Assembly (NCBI RefSeq): GCF_015627125.1
Contig: NZ_VTDO01000007.1
Coordinates: forward strand, 42,466 to 106,465
Direction: 5' to 3'
Origin: Acinetobacter rathckeae
GTDB lineage: Bacteria > Pseudomonadota > Gammaproteobacteria > Pseudomonadales > Moraxellaceae
Length of the DNA: 64,000 nt
In this document: piece after piece, positions 1 through 9,535 of the stretch
Layout: every line of letters begins with the position of its first letter
How positions within the stretch are numbered: position 1 is the first letter of the stretch
Made by a program: the position numbers and the translations under genes
Notes under the pieces: model-generated
Seen by the model: only the letters and a program-made list of their open reading frames with translations
Told to the model about the DNA's origin: nothing
Database searches by the model: none

Positions 1-1919
1 TCACTACGTTTTAGGGCTGGTTGATTAATGTTGGCTATATTTTGTCTGAATGCAGCATCATCGCTTGTACCTTCTACCTTTGATGGAGTAGTAGATGGTG
101 TCTCTATACAAGAGATACAGGCATACTCAGGGTTAGCCTGATAAATTGTTTTACCGTAAGCATCTTCAATATGGTCTATAAAATAAGGTTCGATACGATA
201 ACCGCCATTGGCAAATGTTGCATAGCCTGTTGCCATTTGTATAGGCAACACTTGAGGTGTACCGAGAGCAATGGTGAAATTACGAGGAATTTGGTTTTCT
301 TGTAGGCCAAAGTCCATGAGTAGTTGTCGTGCATGTTCTACACCAACACTTTGTAGTAAACGTACAGAGACTGTATTACGAGACAAATAAAGTGCTCTAC
401 GTAGGGGAATGAGTCCTAAATAGCGTCCATCAGAGTTTTTCGGTGACCATTTCCCAATGGTGATCGGTGCATCATCGACCATCGTATACGGAGTCATGCC
501 ACGTTCTAATGCCAATGCATAAATAAATGGTTTAATGGTAGAACCAGGTTGTCTCCAACCTTGTAATGCACGATTAAATGTAGATTGGTAGTAGTTATAG
601 CCACCCACGACAGCTTCAATTGCACCGTTATTAGGGTTCAGTGCAATAAGTTGCCCTTGAACTTTTGGAAGTTGTACCAAAAGCCAAGAGTCTTTAGCAT
701 TGCTCGGTCTTAAACGTACAATATCATTTACTTTGACAATTTGGTTTGCGCGCGTTGGCATTGGCCCAACGCTATTGGCATTTCTGTAAGGGTGTGCCCA
801 CGCCATACTTGACCAAGGAACAGTGACCGTTGTGCCATCTTTCAATTCGGCATCAAAGGTGGTGTTTAATACTTTTGTTACTTTGGCAGGGTAGGCATCT
901 GCAATTGGGAAAAACTGAGAAAGTGGCTTATTATTGGCTTCCGCACCACGCCAGCCATGACGACGGTCATAGTCTTCTAGGCCCGCTTGTACAGCTTCTT
1001 CAGCATATTTCTGACGTTGACTATTAATCGTTGTATAAATTTTAAAACCAGAGTCAACGGCTTGTTCTCCGAACTTATTTACAATTTCAGATCGAACCAT
1101 TTCACCGACATATGGAAACTGGGTATTGACACCGCGGTCTTGCATATCTAAATTTAATGGTTCTGTCACAGATTTTTGGTATTCTTGTGAACTAATATAG
1201 CCTAATTGTAACATGCGACCTAAAATCCAGTTTCTACGTTCAAGTGCTCGGTCTGGGTTTGCTACAGGGTTATATTTTGAAGGTGCTTTGGGTAGGCCAG
1301 CAATCATTGCCATTTGTGCAATGCTGAGCTGATCTAAACGGTCTTTGTTGTAGTAGATTTTTGCAGCGGCAGCAATGCCATAAGCATTTTTACCTAAGAA
1401 AATTTTATTGACATACAGCATTAAAATTTCTTGCTTACTTAGGTTTTCTTCTAATTTTCGTGCTAAAAATACTTCTGTAAGTTTACGCTTGAGGGTTCTT
1501 TCGGGGCTTAAATAGTAGTTTTTTGCCACTTGCATGGTAATGGTTGAGCCACCTGTTTGCACATCTGAACCGGTCACGCTTTCACTGACTGCGCGCCCAA
1601 GACCTTTAAAACTAATACCACTATGTTCAAAGAAAGAGGAGTCTTCTGCTGCCAAAAATGCATGAATAAATTGAGGTGGAATTTGGTTGTATTCAACTGG
1701 AATTGAAAGTTTACCGCCATATTCTGCAATGAGTTTATGATCTGCAGTATAAATTTGAATTGGTTTTAGTAATGGTGCTTTTCTAATGGTACTCATGTCT
1801 GGTAGTGATGGTGCAATGTACAAATACATGCCATAAAATCCCATCGGAATAGCGACAAGAATCATCAAGATAAATAGGAAAAATGGGTAAATTCGACCAG
1901 AACAAGAAGTTTTTTTCAT
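1..1919 (-). CDS. mrcA: Penicillin-binding protein 1A, bifunctional glycosyltransferase/transpeptidase (partial, C-terminus outside window)
   Basis: This class A penicillin-binding protein polymerises lipid II and cross-links the peptide stems in the periplasm, anchored to the inner membrane. Reading from ATG at 1919, one N-terminal membrane segment (about residues 11-34) is followed by a GT51 domain, with catalytic Glu in AEDSSFFEH (about residue 92) and the GGSTITMQVAKN motif. The transpeptidase domain has its SxxK serine in GSTIK (about residue 460) and the SxN motif in SRNTV (about residue 513). The KTG motif would lie beyond position 1, so the gene is open at the window edge, with about 639 codons visible. 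It is divergent from pilM, as mrcA is next to the hofMNOPQ/pilMNOPQ genes in other gammaproteobacteria. Family assignment is secure; the 1A subtype rests on synteny and overall sequence. Confidence 0.95.
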   Translation of the reverse strand, partial: MKKTSCSGRIYPFFLFILMILVAIPMGFYGMYLYIAPSLPDMSTIRKAPLLKPIQIYTADHKLIAEYGGKLSIPVEYNQIPPQFIHAFLAAEDSSFFEHSGISFKGLGRAVSESVTGSDVQTGGSTITMQVAKNYYLSPERTLKRKLTEVFLARKLEENLSKQEILMLYVNKIFLGKNAYGIAAAAKIYYNKDRLDQLSIAQMAMIAGLPKAPSKYNPVANPDRALERRNWILGRMLQLGYISSQEYQKSVTEPLNLDMQDRGVNTQFPYVGEMVRSEIVNKFGEQAVDSGFKIYTTINSQRQKYAEEAVQAGLEDYDRRHGWRGAEANNKPLSQFFPIADAYPAKVTKVLNTTFDAELKDGTTVTVPWSSMAWAHPYRNANSVGPMPTRANQIVKVNDIVRLRPSNAKDSWLLVQLPKVQGQLIALNPNNGAIEAVVGGYNYYQSTFNRALQGWRQPGSTIKPFIYALALERGMTPYTMVDDAPITIGKWSPKNSDGRYLGLIPLRRALYLSRNTVSVRLLQSVGVEHARQLLMDFGLQENQIPRNFTIALGTPQVLPIQMATGYATFANGGYRIEPYFIDHIEDAYGKTIYQANPEYACISCIETPSTTPSKVEGTSDDAAFRQNIANINQPALKRS

Positions 1920-2076
1920 ATTAGCTGTAGCTATAGTTAAAAAATGGGATGGCGAAGTGAAAGTATAATCTATGTCGTTATATTATGGCGTATTATATAC
2001 GATTATTGTGCAAATCATATTGAAAGTAGTGTATCGTCAAAAGTTATTACGCTCATAGAAATCATGAGGATGTGTT

Positions 2077-3138
2077 GTGCTTAAATTGAATGGTAAGCGA
2101 AAAAAGGGGTTAGTGGGAGTAGATATTGGTTGCTCCTCTGTAAAATTGTTGGAACTCTCTCAAAAAGGTGGGCGTTATAAGGTAGAAAGCTATGCCAATA
2201 TTGCTTTAGCCGATGGCGTTGTTGTAGATAATAATATTCTTGATGCTGAAGCACTTTCAAATGCTTTGCAAGAAGCCGTTGATGTGGGTAATCCTTCGGC
2301 TGATTTAGTGGCTTTTTCTTTGCCGAATGCACAAGTTATTTATAAAACTTTGGAAATGGATAAAGATCTAACGGATGAAGAAAGAGAAGTACAAATTCGT
2401 TTAGATGCCGAGCAATATATTCCATTTCCTTTAGATGAAGTAAGTTTAGATTTTGAGATACTAGGCACTAATAAAAAACAACCCGATCAAGTCTACGTTC
2501 GCTTAGTTGCGACCAGAACTGAGCATGTAGATGCAATTACTGATGCATTGATATATGCGGGTTTAACGCCGAAAGTTGCTGACGTAGAAAATTTGGTTTT
2601 AGAACGTGCATTTTCTATTTTTTCAAGTACTTTACCTGTTTCTGCCAAGCTTGTTGCTGTGCTGGATGTCGGGCATACAACAACAAACTTTACGGTATTA
2701 AATCATGGGCGTGTGATCTATACCAAAGAACAAATGTTGGGTGGAAAACAACTTATCTTAGATGCACAGTACCATTATGGTGGTCTATCAGATGCAGATG
2801 CAACAGCATTAATTTCAGACCATAGTGGTTATGCTGATTATGAAGATGCAATTTTAACACCGTTTAAAAAAGCTGTTTTGGATCAAACCTCACGTGCACT
2901 ACAGTTATTTTTCTCTAGTTCGTCTTATCATCAAGTTGATCATATGCTATTGGCAGGTGGCGTGGCGAATTTAACTGGATTAGCACAATATTTACAAGCT
3001 GAGTTAAGTTATAGGGTCACTGTCGCGTACCCTTTTTTAAATATGGCGTTTTCTCCTCAAGTGAACGTACAGCAATTTGAACAAGATTCACCTGCATTAA
3101 TGCTTGCATTAGGCGTAGCCCTTCGGAGTTTCGATTGA
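2077..3138 (+). CDS. pilM: Type IV pilus inner-membrane platform protein PilM (actin-like)
   Basis: PilM is the cytoplasmic actin-fold protein that binds the N-terminal tail of PilN and helps align the type IV pilus machine. The 353-aa product has the N-terminal phosphate-binding loop VGVDIGCSSVKLLEL and a second actin-type nucleotide-binding motif, VAVLDVGHTTTNFTV, near residue 200, with the usual length for the family. The start is GTG at 2077, preceded by a good ribosome-binding site (ATGAGGA, 2064-2070). It is the first gene of pilMNOPQ; its stop overlaps the pilN start, so the genes are translationally coupled. Confidence 0.96.
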   Translation: MLKLNGKRKKGLVGVDIGCSSVKLLELSQKGGRYKVESYANIALADGVVVDNNILDAEALSNALQEAVDVGNPSADLVAFSLPNAQVIYKTLEMDKDLTDEEREVQIRLDAEQYIPFPLDEVSLDFEILGTNKKQPDQVYVRLVATRTEHVDAITDALIYAGLTPKVADVENLVLERAFSIFSSTLPVSAKLVAVLDVGHTTTNFTVLNHGRVIYTKEQMLGGKQLILDAQYHYGGLSDADATALISDHSGYADYEDAILTPFKKAVLDQTSRALQLFFSSSSYHQVDHMLLAGGVANLTGLAQYLQAELSYRVTVAYPFLNMAFSPQVNVQQFEQDSPALMLALGVALRSFD

Positions 3139-3758
3139 TGTCAAAGATAAATCTATTACCTTGGCGTGATGACGTTCGTGAGCAAAAGAGAAAAGCGTTT
3201 ATTTTAGTGTCTGTACTGATGGTGTGTGTGGGCCTAAGTCTTGTTGCAGTCACTTGGTTCTTTTTAAATCAACAAAGAGTTGATCAAGAGCAGGCTAATC
3301 AGCTCATTTTAGCAAAAAATCAACAAATTGATGAGCAACTGAAATCCTTGAATGGTTTACAAGAGCAAAGACAAGCCATTGTTGATCGTATGGGGCTGAT
3401 TCAAAACTTACAAGCTCAGCGTCCTGTTGCAGTGCGTTTAGTCGATGAGTTGGTTCGTGTGATTCCGACACAAGTTTATTTGACCCGTTTTTCTCGGACA
3501 GGGGAATCACTGGTGATTGAAGGTAAGGCAGAGAGCCCTAATACTGTTGCAGAGTTAATTCGCAATATGGATAACTCAGTATGGTTTCGTAACGTTTTTA
3601 TGAGTTCATTTATTGCGAATGACAAAGATATGGCGGCAAACCAGCAAGTGTCTATTTTACCTCGGGCTGAAGAAAAATATGGCAGCTTTGTTGTGACTGC
3701 AAATATTGGAAGTATTGCACAGCCAACTTCTGCCAATGCATCAAAGGGAGGAAAGTAA
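3138..3758 (+). CDS. pilN: Type IV pilus assembly protein PilN
   Basis: PilN is an inner-membrane alignment protein that binds PilM through a short cytoplasmic N-terminus and pairs with PilO in the periplasm. The N-terminus carries the PilM-binding motif INLLPWRD (residues 4-11), followed by one membrane helix (about 20-43) and a periplasmic coiled-coil plus ferredoxin-like domain. ATG at 3138 overlaps the pilM stop (TGATG) and has CGGAG at 3124-3128 upstream; a TTG at 3135 is in frame but less likely. Length is 206 aa, typical for the family. Confidence 0.95.
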   Translation: MSKINLLPWRDDVREQKRKAFILVSVLMVCVGLSLVAVTWFFLNQQRVDQEQANQLILAKNQQIDEQLKSLNGLQEQRQAIVDRMGLIQNLQAQRPVAVRLVDELVRVIPTQVYLTRFSRTGESLVIEGKAESPNTVAELIRNMDNSVWFRNVFMSSFIANDKDMAANQQVSILPRAEEKYGSFVVTANIGSIAQPTSANASKGGK

Positions 3759-3759
3759 A

Positions 3760-4461
3760 ATGTCTGATCAAGATTTTTTAGTGGACTTTGATGATAAAGA
3801 AATCAAGAAAAAACGCTCTCTACAAGGTTTTCTTGATCAGTTTAAGTCATTAGATGCGAATAATTACGGTGCTTGGCCAACAGCAGTGAAGGTTACTAGC
3901 TGGACATTTATTGTCATCTTTATTTGTATATTGGGCTACTTCGTATTGATTGTCTCTGTGATGGAAGATACATCGACTGCACAGGCACAAGAGGCGAATT
4001 TACTCAATGAATACCAACAAAAAGACTCTAAGTTACGTAACTCACAAAGTTATAAAAAACAATTAACTGCCATGCAAGCAGGCTTTGAACAGCAATTACA
4101 GCAATTGCCCAAAGAGTCTGAAATTGCAGGATTGGTTGAAGATATTAATACCACAGGCTTAAAGGCTGGGCTCAAACTTAAAAATATTCGTCTAGAGGGC
4201 GAAATTAAACAAAACTTCTTTGTTGAACAACCAATTACCATTGAAGCTATTGGTGATTATCACGCTTTTGCTCGTTTTGTAAGTGATATTGCAGTGTTAT
4301 CTCGTATTGTCACGATCAGCGATTTTTCAATTACTGCAGTTGGAAATAAAAATGGTAAGGTGGATGTACCTGAACTAAATTATGTCATTAAAGCAAAGAC
4401 ATACCGTTATTTAGGTGGCACACAGCCAGTGACGAATCAGAAAGCGGGAGACCACTTCTAA
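3760..4461 (+). CDS. pilO: Type IV pilus assembly protein PilO
   Basis: PilO forms the periplasmic heterodimer with PilN that links the inner-membrane platform to PilP and the secretin. The product has a cytoplasmic N-terminus rich in Asp and Lys, one membrane helix (about residues 49-71), a coiled coil, and a C-terminal ferredoxin-like domain. I placed the start at ATG 3760, right after the pilN stop, because GGGAGGA at 3746-3752 is a strong ribosome-binding site. An in-frame upstream start at 3706 would overlap pilN. The predicted protein is 233 aa, and its stop overlaps the pilP ATG by one base. Confidence 0.95.
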   Translation: MSDQDFLVDFDDKEIKKKRSLQGFLDQFKSLDANNYGAWPTAVKVTSWTFIVIFICILGYFVLIVSVMEDTSTAQAQEANLLNEYQQKDSKLRNSQSYKKQLTAMQAGFEQQLQQLPKESEIAGLVEDINTTGLKAGLKLKNIRLEGEIKQNFFVEQPITIEAIGDYHAFARFVSDIAVLSRIVTISDFSITAVGNKNGKVDVPELNYVIKAKTYRYLGGTQPVTNQKAGDHF

Positions 4462-4982
4462 TGAACCATCGCTTAATTTATGCTACTGTGGCTGTGTTGT
4501 TGGTATCTGGTTGTGACTCACGGGTGAGTCATGTCGAAGCTGAAATGAGCCGTATACAACAAGAACCAGCATTGGCATTACCCGCAGCCCCTGTATTTGA
4601 AAAAGTGCCACAGTTTGAATATGCAGCACAGGCGTTAAGAAGCCCTTTTTTACAAAATTCGTTATATACCGAACTTAAGGTACGTGCTGGTAAAAAAGTG
4701 TCGCCTAACTTTGCACATATTGCACAGCCCCTTGAAGCATATCCACTCGAGTCTTTACTTATGCGTGGTGTATTACAAGATGGTGGTAAGGTGTCTGCTT
4801 TAATACAAGCACCAGATAAGCAAGTTTATCGTATTACTGTGGGTAGCTATATGGGCTTAAATCAAGGGCGTGTTGTGGCATTAACGCCAGAGCGTATACA
4901 GTTAATTGAGATCGTATCTGATGGCCAAGGTGGCTATGTAGAGCGACCAAGAACATTAGTTTTAGTTGGCCAAAATGCTTAG
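4461..4982 (+). CDS. pilP: Type IV pilus inner-membrane lipoprotein PilP
   Basis: PilP is a lipoprotein that connects the PilN/PilO dimer to the N-terminal domains of the secretin PilQ. The first 18 residues form a lipoprotein signal ending in the lipobox VSGC, with Cys18 as the lipidation site. A disordered Pro/Ala-rich stretch follows, then a small beta domain containing LMRGVLQDGGKVSALIQ, typical of PilP. The start ATG at 4461 overlaps the pilO stop (TAATG). Length of 173 aa fits the family. Confidence 0.94.
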   Translation: MNHRLIYATVAVLLVSGCDSRVSHVEAEMSRIQQEPALALPAAPVFEKVPQFEYAAQALRSPFLQNSLYTELKVRAGKKVSPNFAHIAQPLEAYPLESLLMRGVLQDGGKVSALIQAPDKQVYRITVGSYMGLNQGRVVALTPERIQLIEIVSDGQGGYVERPRTLVLVGQNA

Positions 4983-5033
4983 CAAGTTAGGTAAACGTAT
5001 TGGACAGAACGAAATATTGTGGGGAATAAACGC

Positions 5034-7088
5034 ATGACGTATTCAAGAGTGTGCCGACTTGTATTAGGGGCGGTTCTTTTTAGCAGTAGTTTATCTGCGA
5101 TGCAATTGGCACAAGCACTGGCAATTACAAGTGTAACTGCCAATGATCAAGGCAACCAAAACAGTGAAGTTCGTATTGTATTTGATGGTAAACCAGTAGA
5201 TCCTAAAGCCTACCAAATTGGGCAAATGCCTAAGCTCATTCTAGACTTTCCGAAAACGGAAATGAAGGTAACAGCAGCACAGCTCGCAAAAATACATACA
5301 AGCCAACTAGAACGTGTGGCATTGCTTTCACAGAATCAACAGTCTCGTTTAAGTCTAGACCTTAAAGAAAATGCACAATTCTCTTCTCGTATAGAAGGTT
5401 CAACGTATATTTTAAGTGTTACACCTAAAAGCCCGAATGTCAGTGTAAGCACAAGTGTAGAAAAACAACCAACAAACACGGTACAACAGCCACAAGCATC
5501 GGCTAAGCAATTGACACAAGGTGTTGCAAATATTGGTTTTCAACGTAGTGAAAAAGGTGATGGTCAAATTGTCATTGACTTATTAGATGGCCATACACCT
5601 GTCGATATTCAACAACGCAGTAATTATGTTGTGATTCGGCTGATTGGAAATAAAATTCCAACACATTTGATTCAGAGAATGGATGTCAATGATTTTGCCA
5701 CACCTGTAAGTACCATAGATAGTTTTAATGATGGTGCAAACGGCATTATTGAAATTAAAAATGTAGGTGCCTTCGATTACAAAGCTTACCAAACTGAGAA
5801 AAAACTGACCATTAATGTGGCTCGAAAAGACAGTACAGAAAATAAATCACTCAATGAATCAAAGTATACCGGTCGTAAACTATCTTTAGATTTCCAAGAC
5901 ATCGAAGTTCGTCGTGTACTGCAGGTTTTATCAGATTTTTCTGGTGTAAATATTATTGCTGCTGATAGTGTGCAAGGTAATATTACTTTACGGCTCAAAG
6001 ATGTGCCATCAGATCAGGCTTTAGACTTAATTTTAAAAGCCAAGAACTTATCTAAGAAGCAAATTGGAGAAGTGATTTGGGTGATGCCAACGATGGATAT
6101 GATCAAAGCTGATGAAGAAGAAGCAAAACTTAAAGCACAACAACGTAAAGATGTTGCGCTACAAACAGAGTTTATTCAATTAAACTACATTAAAGTCAAA
6201 CAACTTGAAGATATTTTTGACTTAAAAAATAAAGGCCAAGACCGTAAAGAAAATAACCCTTTGCTCACACCAAGAGGTTCAGCTGTTCTCGACCCGAGAA
6301 CCAATACTATTGTTTTAACAGATACACCTGAGAAGATTCAGGAAGTCAGAAAATTGTTTAAACAGTTAGATACTGCGGTTAAACAAGTGATGGTAGAAGC
6401 ACGTATTGTACGTACTGAAACAAATTTCAGTAAAGACCTTGGTGTCAATTGGAGTTTGTCTCAACAAACCTCTACTTCTGGTTGGGATAACGGTAAAATT
6501 ACACGTTCTATTTCGGCGGGTGTAGATTTAGGTACAACGACAAACTACGGTTCATTGTCCTTAGGCTTACTTCGCTTGGGGAGTAATATGCTTGATTTGA
6601 AACTCGCAGCCTCTCAAAGTGATGGTCAAAGTGAAATATTATCTACGCCTAAAGTAATGACTGGTGATAACCAAGAAGCAACCATCCGTTCAGGACAGAA
6701 AGTCCCTTATGCAACCACCAGTGGTAATAATGGTACAACCATTACTTTCCAAGATGCTGTACTTGAACTAAAAGTGACGCCAAGTATTACGCCAGATGGA
6801 AAAATACAGATGCAGTTGAATATTTCTAAAGACTCATTGGGTGTGCTAACAACAGCAGGTTATGCCATAGATACCAATGAGTTGAAAACGAATGTACTTG
6901 TTGCAGATGGTGAAACGGTTGTACTTGGTGGTCTGTATGAAAATACGTCTATTAATCAAACCAATAAAGTTCCTTTATTAGGTGACTTGCCAGGCGTTGG
7001 ACATTTATTTAAAAACAATACCAAGTCTGATATCAAACGAGAGCTATTGATTTTCATTACACCACGAATTGTTAATGACACATTTTAA
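5034..7088 (+). CDS. pilQ: Type IV pilus secretin PilQ
   Basis: PilQ forms the outer-membrane secretin channel through which the pilus passes. After a signal peptide (cleavage probably after AQALA), there are AMIN-type beta domains that bind peptidoglycan, a secretin N-domain around residues 285-370 (LSLDFQDIEVRRVLQVL), and the secretin core. The core ends with VPLLGDLPGVGHLF and a C-terminal RELLIFITPRIV. I chose ATG 5034 because GGGGA at 5021-5025 is well spaced; an in-frame GTG at 5019 is itself part of that ribosome-binding site. The protein is 684 aa. It is the last pil gene, followed after 48 nt by aroK, a common arrangement. Confidence 0.96.
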   Translation: MTYSRVCRLVLGAVLFSSSLSAMQLAQALAITSVTANDQGNQNSEVRIVFDGKPVDPKAYQIGQMPKLILDFPKTEMKVTAAQLAKIHTSQLERVALLSQNQQSRLSLDLKENAQFSSRIEGSTYILSVTPKSPNVSVSTSVEKQPTNTVQQPQASAKQLTQGVANIGFQRSEKGDGQIVIDLLDGHTPVDIQQRSNYVVIRLIGNKIPTHLIQRMDVNDFATPVSTIDSFNDGANGIIEIKNVGAFDYKAYQTEKKLTINVARKDSTENKSLNESKYTGRKLSLDFQDIEVRRVLQVLSDFSGVNIIAADSVQGNITLRLKDVPSDQALDLILKAKNLSKKQIGEVIWVMPTMDMIKADEEEAKLKAQQRKDVALQTEFIQLNYIKVKQLEDIFDLKNKGQDRKENNPLLTPRGSAVLDPRTNTIVLTDTPEKIQEVRKLFKQLDTAVKQVMVEARIVRTETNFSKDLGVNWSLSQQTSTSGWDNGKITRSISAGVDLGTTTNYGSLSLGLLRLGSNMLDLKLAASQSDGQSEILSTPKVMTGDNQEATIRSGQKVPYATTSGNNGTTITFQDAVLELKVTPSITPDGKIQMQLNISKDSLGVLTTAGYAIDTNELKTNVLVADGETVVLGGLYENTSINQTNKVPLLGDLPGVGHLFKNNTKSDIKRELLIFITPRIVNDTF

Positions 7089-7136
7089 AGAAATCATTAA
7101 TATAAGTGTTATAGATCTAAAACAATAGGTGGCGTC

Positions 7137-7679
7137 TTGCCAAAACAAGCAATTGACACCCTACCAAATATCTATTTGGTAGGGCCTATGGGAGCTGGAA
7201 AAACCACAGTTGGGCGTCATCTTGCCGAAATTCTTGGTCGGGATTTTGTAGATAGTGATCATGAAATTGAGGCGAAAACAGGTGCTTCAATTCCATGGAT
7301 TTTTGAAAAAGAAGGTGAAATAGGCTTTCGTCAACGAGAACAACACGTTTTAAGTGAACTTACACAGCTTGGTAATTTAGTCCTTGCAACGGGTGGTGGT
7401 GCGATTACGCAACCTGAAAATCGTCATGTGCTACGATCAACAGGAATTGTGATTTATTTATTTGCACCTGTTGAAATACAGTTGCAACGTACATATAGAG
7501 ACAAAAATCGTCCACTGCTACAAGTGGATTATCCTGAAAAACGCCTGCAAGCGCTTTTAGAAATAAGAGACCCTCTGTATAAAGAAGTTGCTCATCATAT
7601 TGTTGATACCCACAATGGAGCAGCTCGAGATTTGGCCTATCAAATCTTGAGTAAAATTCTTGAAACTCCACGAATTTAA
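7137..7679 (+). CDS. aroK: Shikimate kinase
   Basis: Shikimate kinase phosphorylates the 3-hydroxyl of shikimate with ATP in aromatic amino acid biosynthesis. The Walker A loop is GPMGAGKT (residues 16-23). The shikimate-binding DSDHEIE and GEIGFRQRE segments, the ATGGGA loop and the lid RDKNRPLL are all present. The start is TTG at 7137, with AGGTGG (7127-7132) close upstream; no ATG fits the conserved N-terminus LPNIYLVGPMGAGK. It lies between pilQ and aroB, as in many gammaproteobacteria. Confidence 0.95.
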   Translation: MPKQAIDTLPNIYLVGPMGAGKTTVGRHLAEILGRDFVDSDHEIEAKTGASIPWIFEKEGEIGFRQREQHVLSELTQLGNLVLATGGGAITQPENRHVLRSTGIVIYLFAPVEIQLQRTYRDKNRPLLQVDYPEKRLQALLEIRDPLYKEVAHHIVDTHNGAARDLAYQILSKILETPRI

Positions 7680-7704
7680 TAATGAATAGTAATTGGTTGA
7701 AATG

Positions 7705-8787
7705 ATGCAAACATTATATGTTGAACTTGGTGAACGTCGCTATCCTATATACATTGGTAGTCAGCTTGATATTGCGCCGTTGCTGTCGCCATATTTACCT
7801 AATAAACAAGTGATGATTGTAACCAATGATACTGTTGCACCACTATATGCAAAAACCTATGAGGATGCATTGACACAGTTGGGTAAAACAGCGGCTACAT
7901 GTGTTTTACCAGACGGCGAGCGGTATAAAAATATTGAATGTTTAAATCTTATTTTTGATGCGTTGCTAAGAGAAGGGTTTAATAGAGACTGTACTGTACT
8001 TGCATTAGGTGGTGGTGTGATTGGTGATATGGCTGGTTTTGCTGCAGCCAGTTTTCAGCGAGGTGTTGACTTTATTCAAGTGCCAACCACATTATTGTCT
8101 CAAGTAGATTCAAGTGTGGGCGGAAAAACAGGCATTAACCATGCGCTTGGTAAAAATATGATTGGGGCATTTAAACAGCCTAATATTGTATTTGCAGATA
8201 TGGCACAACTCAAAACATTGCCTCCACGTGAGTTATCTGCAGGTCTTGCCGAAGTCATTAAGTATGCTTTATTGGGTGATATTGAGTTCTTAGCATGGCT
8301 AGAACAAAATATGGATGAGTTGGTGATGGGTAATGAGCAGAAGTTAGCAGAAGCTGTCTATCGCTCTTGCGCACATAAAGCACGTATTGTCGCCAATGAT
8401 GAAAAAGAACATGGTGAAAGAGCGCTTTTAAACTTAGGTCATACTTTTGGTCATGCCATTGAATCTTATTTAGGCTATGGTACATGGCTACATGGTGAAG
8501 CGATTGCTGTTGGTATGGTCATGGCTGCCGATCTATCTCATCAAATGGGATTTATTTCAGCAGAAGATGTTGAGCGTATTAAGGTGATTTTTCAGCGTGC
8601 TCGACTGCCAATTCAGTGCCCAAATATTCCAATAGATGACTTTTTGAGCTATATGGCACATGATAAGAAGGTGCTTAATGGGTCAATCCGTTTAATTTTA
8701 CTGAAAAGTGTAGGCCAAGCATTTATTACCAATGATTTTGAGTTGGGTATGATGAAACAGGCTATTCTTAATCATTTAGAACAATAG
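7705..8787 (+). CDS. aroB: 3-dehydroquinate synthase
   Basis: AroB converts DAHP to 3-dehydroquinate, the second step of the shikimate pathway, using NAD+ and a divalent metal. The NAD-binding loop [13 protein letters not shown], the substrate loop [12 protein letters not shown] and the metal-binding histidines in [11 protein letters not shown] and LHGEAI are present. ATG 7705 gives [15 protein letters not shown], the usual Acinetobacter-type N-terminus, and a 360-aa protein; a second ATG lies just before it at 7702. It follows aroK after 25 nt and is probably co-transcribed. Confidence 0.96.
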   Translation: MQTLYVELGERRYPIYIGSQLDIAPLLSPYLPNKQVMIVTNDTVAPLYAKTYEDALTQLGKTAATCVLPDGERYKNIECLNLIFDALLREGFNRDCTVLALGGGVIGDMAGFAAASFQRGVDFIQVPTTLLSQVDSSVGGKTGINHALGKNMIGAFKQPNIVFADMAQLKTLPPRELSAGLAEVIKYALLGDIEFLAWLEQNMDELVMGNEQKLAEAVYRSCAHKARIVANDEKEHGERALLNLGHTFGHAIESYLGYGTWLHGEAIAVGMVMAADLSHQMGFISAEDVERIKVIFQRARLPIQCPNIPIDDFLSYMAHDKKVLNGSIRLILLKSVGQAFITNDFELGMMKQAILNHLEQ

Positions 8788-8797
8788 AGACGCATAT

Positions 8798-9535
8798 ATG
8801 TCTAGTCATCACGCGACTACAAAATCTCGTTTAAAACCGTGGTCATTGTTCATTGTAGGTGGCGTGTGTCTAGCGGGTGCTTTATTGGTTATGTCATTAA
8901 CACCCCCCCCTACACCTGTTGCACACTCGCATGATGATGAAGATGTGGTTTATCCTACATTTCAGGTAGAACAGGTAGCAGCTGTGCCCAATTTGGGGGT
9001 ACTTACAGAGCAAGTACGCCCATTACAGCAAACGACACGTGTGGTGACATCAGGTGCTCATGAATCTGAATTTAGGGGCACAAAATTTATTAATGAATAT
9101 CGTAACCGTTATAGTATTCAAATTGCACAAGTGAGTAAGGAAGATATTATTAAAAACTTCCTACAACTCAGAGCAGATCGCAAGAAATTTACTTATATTC
9201 GCCTCAGTGGTGAAAACCAATCTGAACGTTATGTACTGTTATATGGTATTTATGACGGAGAGCAAGAGGCGAAAGCAGTGTTGTCTAGACTGAATTTAAA
9301 CCTTCCTACGTCGATTAAGCCAAATGTTGAAAAGATTGCAAATTATGCGGCATATGTGAACGATATGGGGGCAGATGAGGGTTCAGATGCTGGCAAACTT
9401 TATGACATACGTTTGACCAATGCACCATTGCCTAAGGTGGTATTACCTGTATTGGACCCTGAACCAGAGACACAATTGCCAAGCAGTATAAGTGAAGCAA
9501 GTGTACAAAAAATAACGCCTTTGAGTGGAAATTAA
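8798..9535 (+). CDS. SPOR-domain inner-membrane protein, DamX-like
   Basis: This is a single-pass membrane protein with a short cytoplasmic N-terminus, one helix (about residues 16-35), a Pro-rich linker and a periplasmic SPOR-like region. In that region (about residues 100-185) RYSIQIAQVSKED opens a repeat of beta and helix elements resembling SPOR, which binds denuded glycan at the division septum. Its place after aroB matches damX in E. coli, supporting a cell-division or septal role. Similarity to DamX proper is weak, so I give no symbol. It starts 10 nt after aroB and ends the operon. Confidence 0.75.
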   Translation: MSSHHATTKSRLKPWSLFIVGGVCLAGALLVMSLTPPPTPVAHSHDDEDVVYPTFQVEQVAAVPNLGVLTEQVRPLQQTTRVVTSGAHESEFRGTKFINEYRNRYSIQIAQVSKEDIIKNFLQLRADRKKFTYIRLSGENQSERYVLLYGIYDGEQEAKAVLSRLNLNLPTSIKPNVEKIANYAAYVNDMGADEGSDAGKLYDIRLTNAPLPKVVLPVLDPEPETQLPSSISEASVQKITPLSGN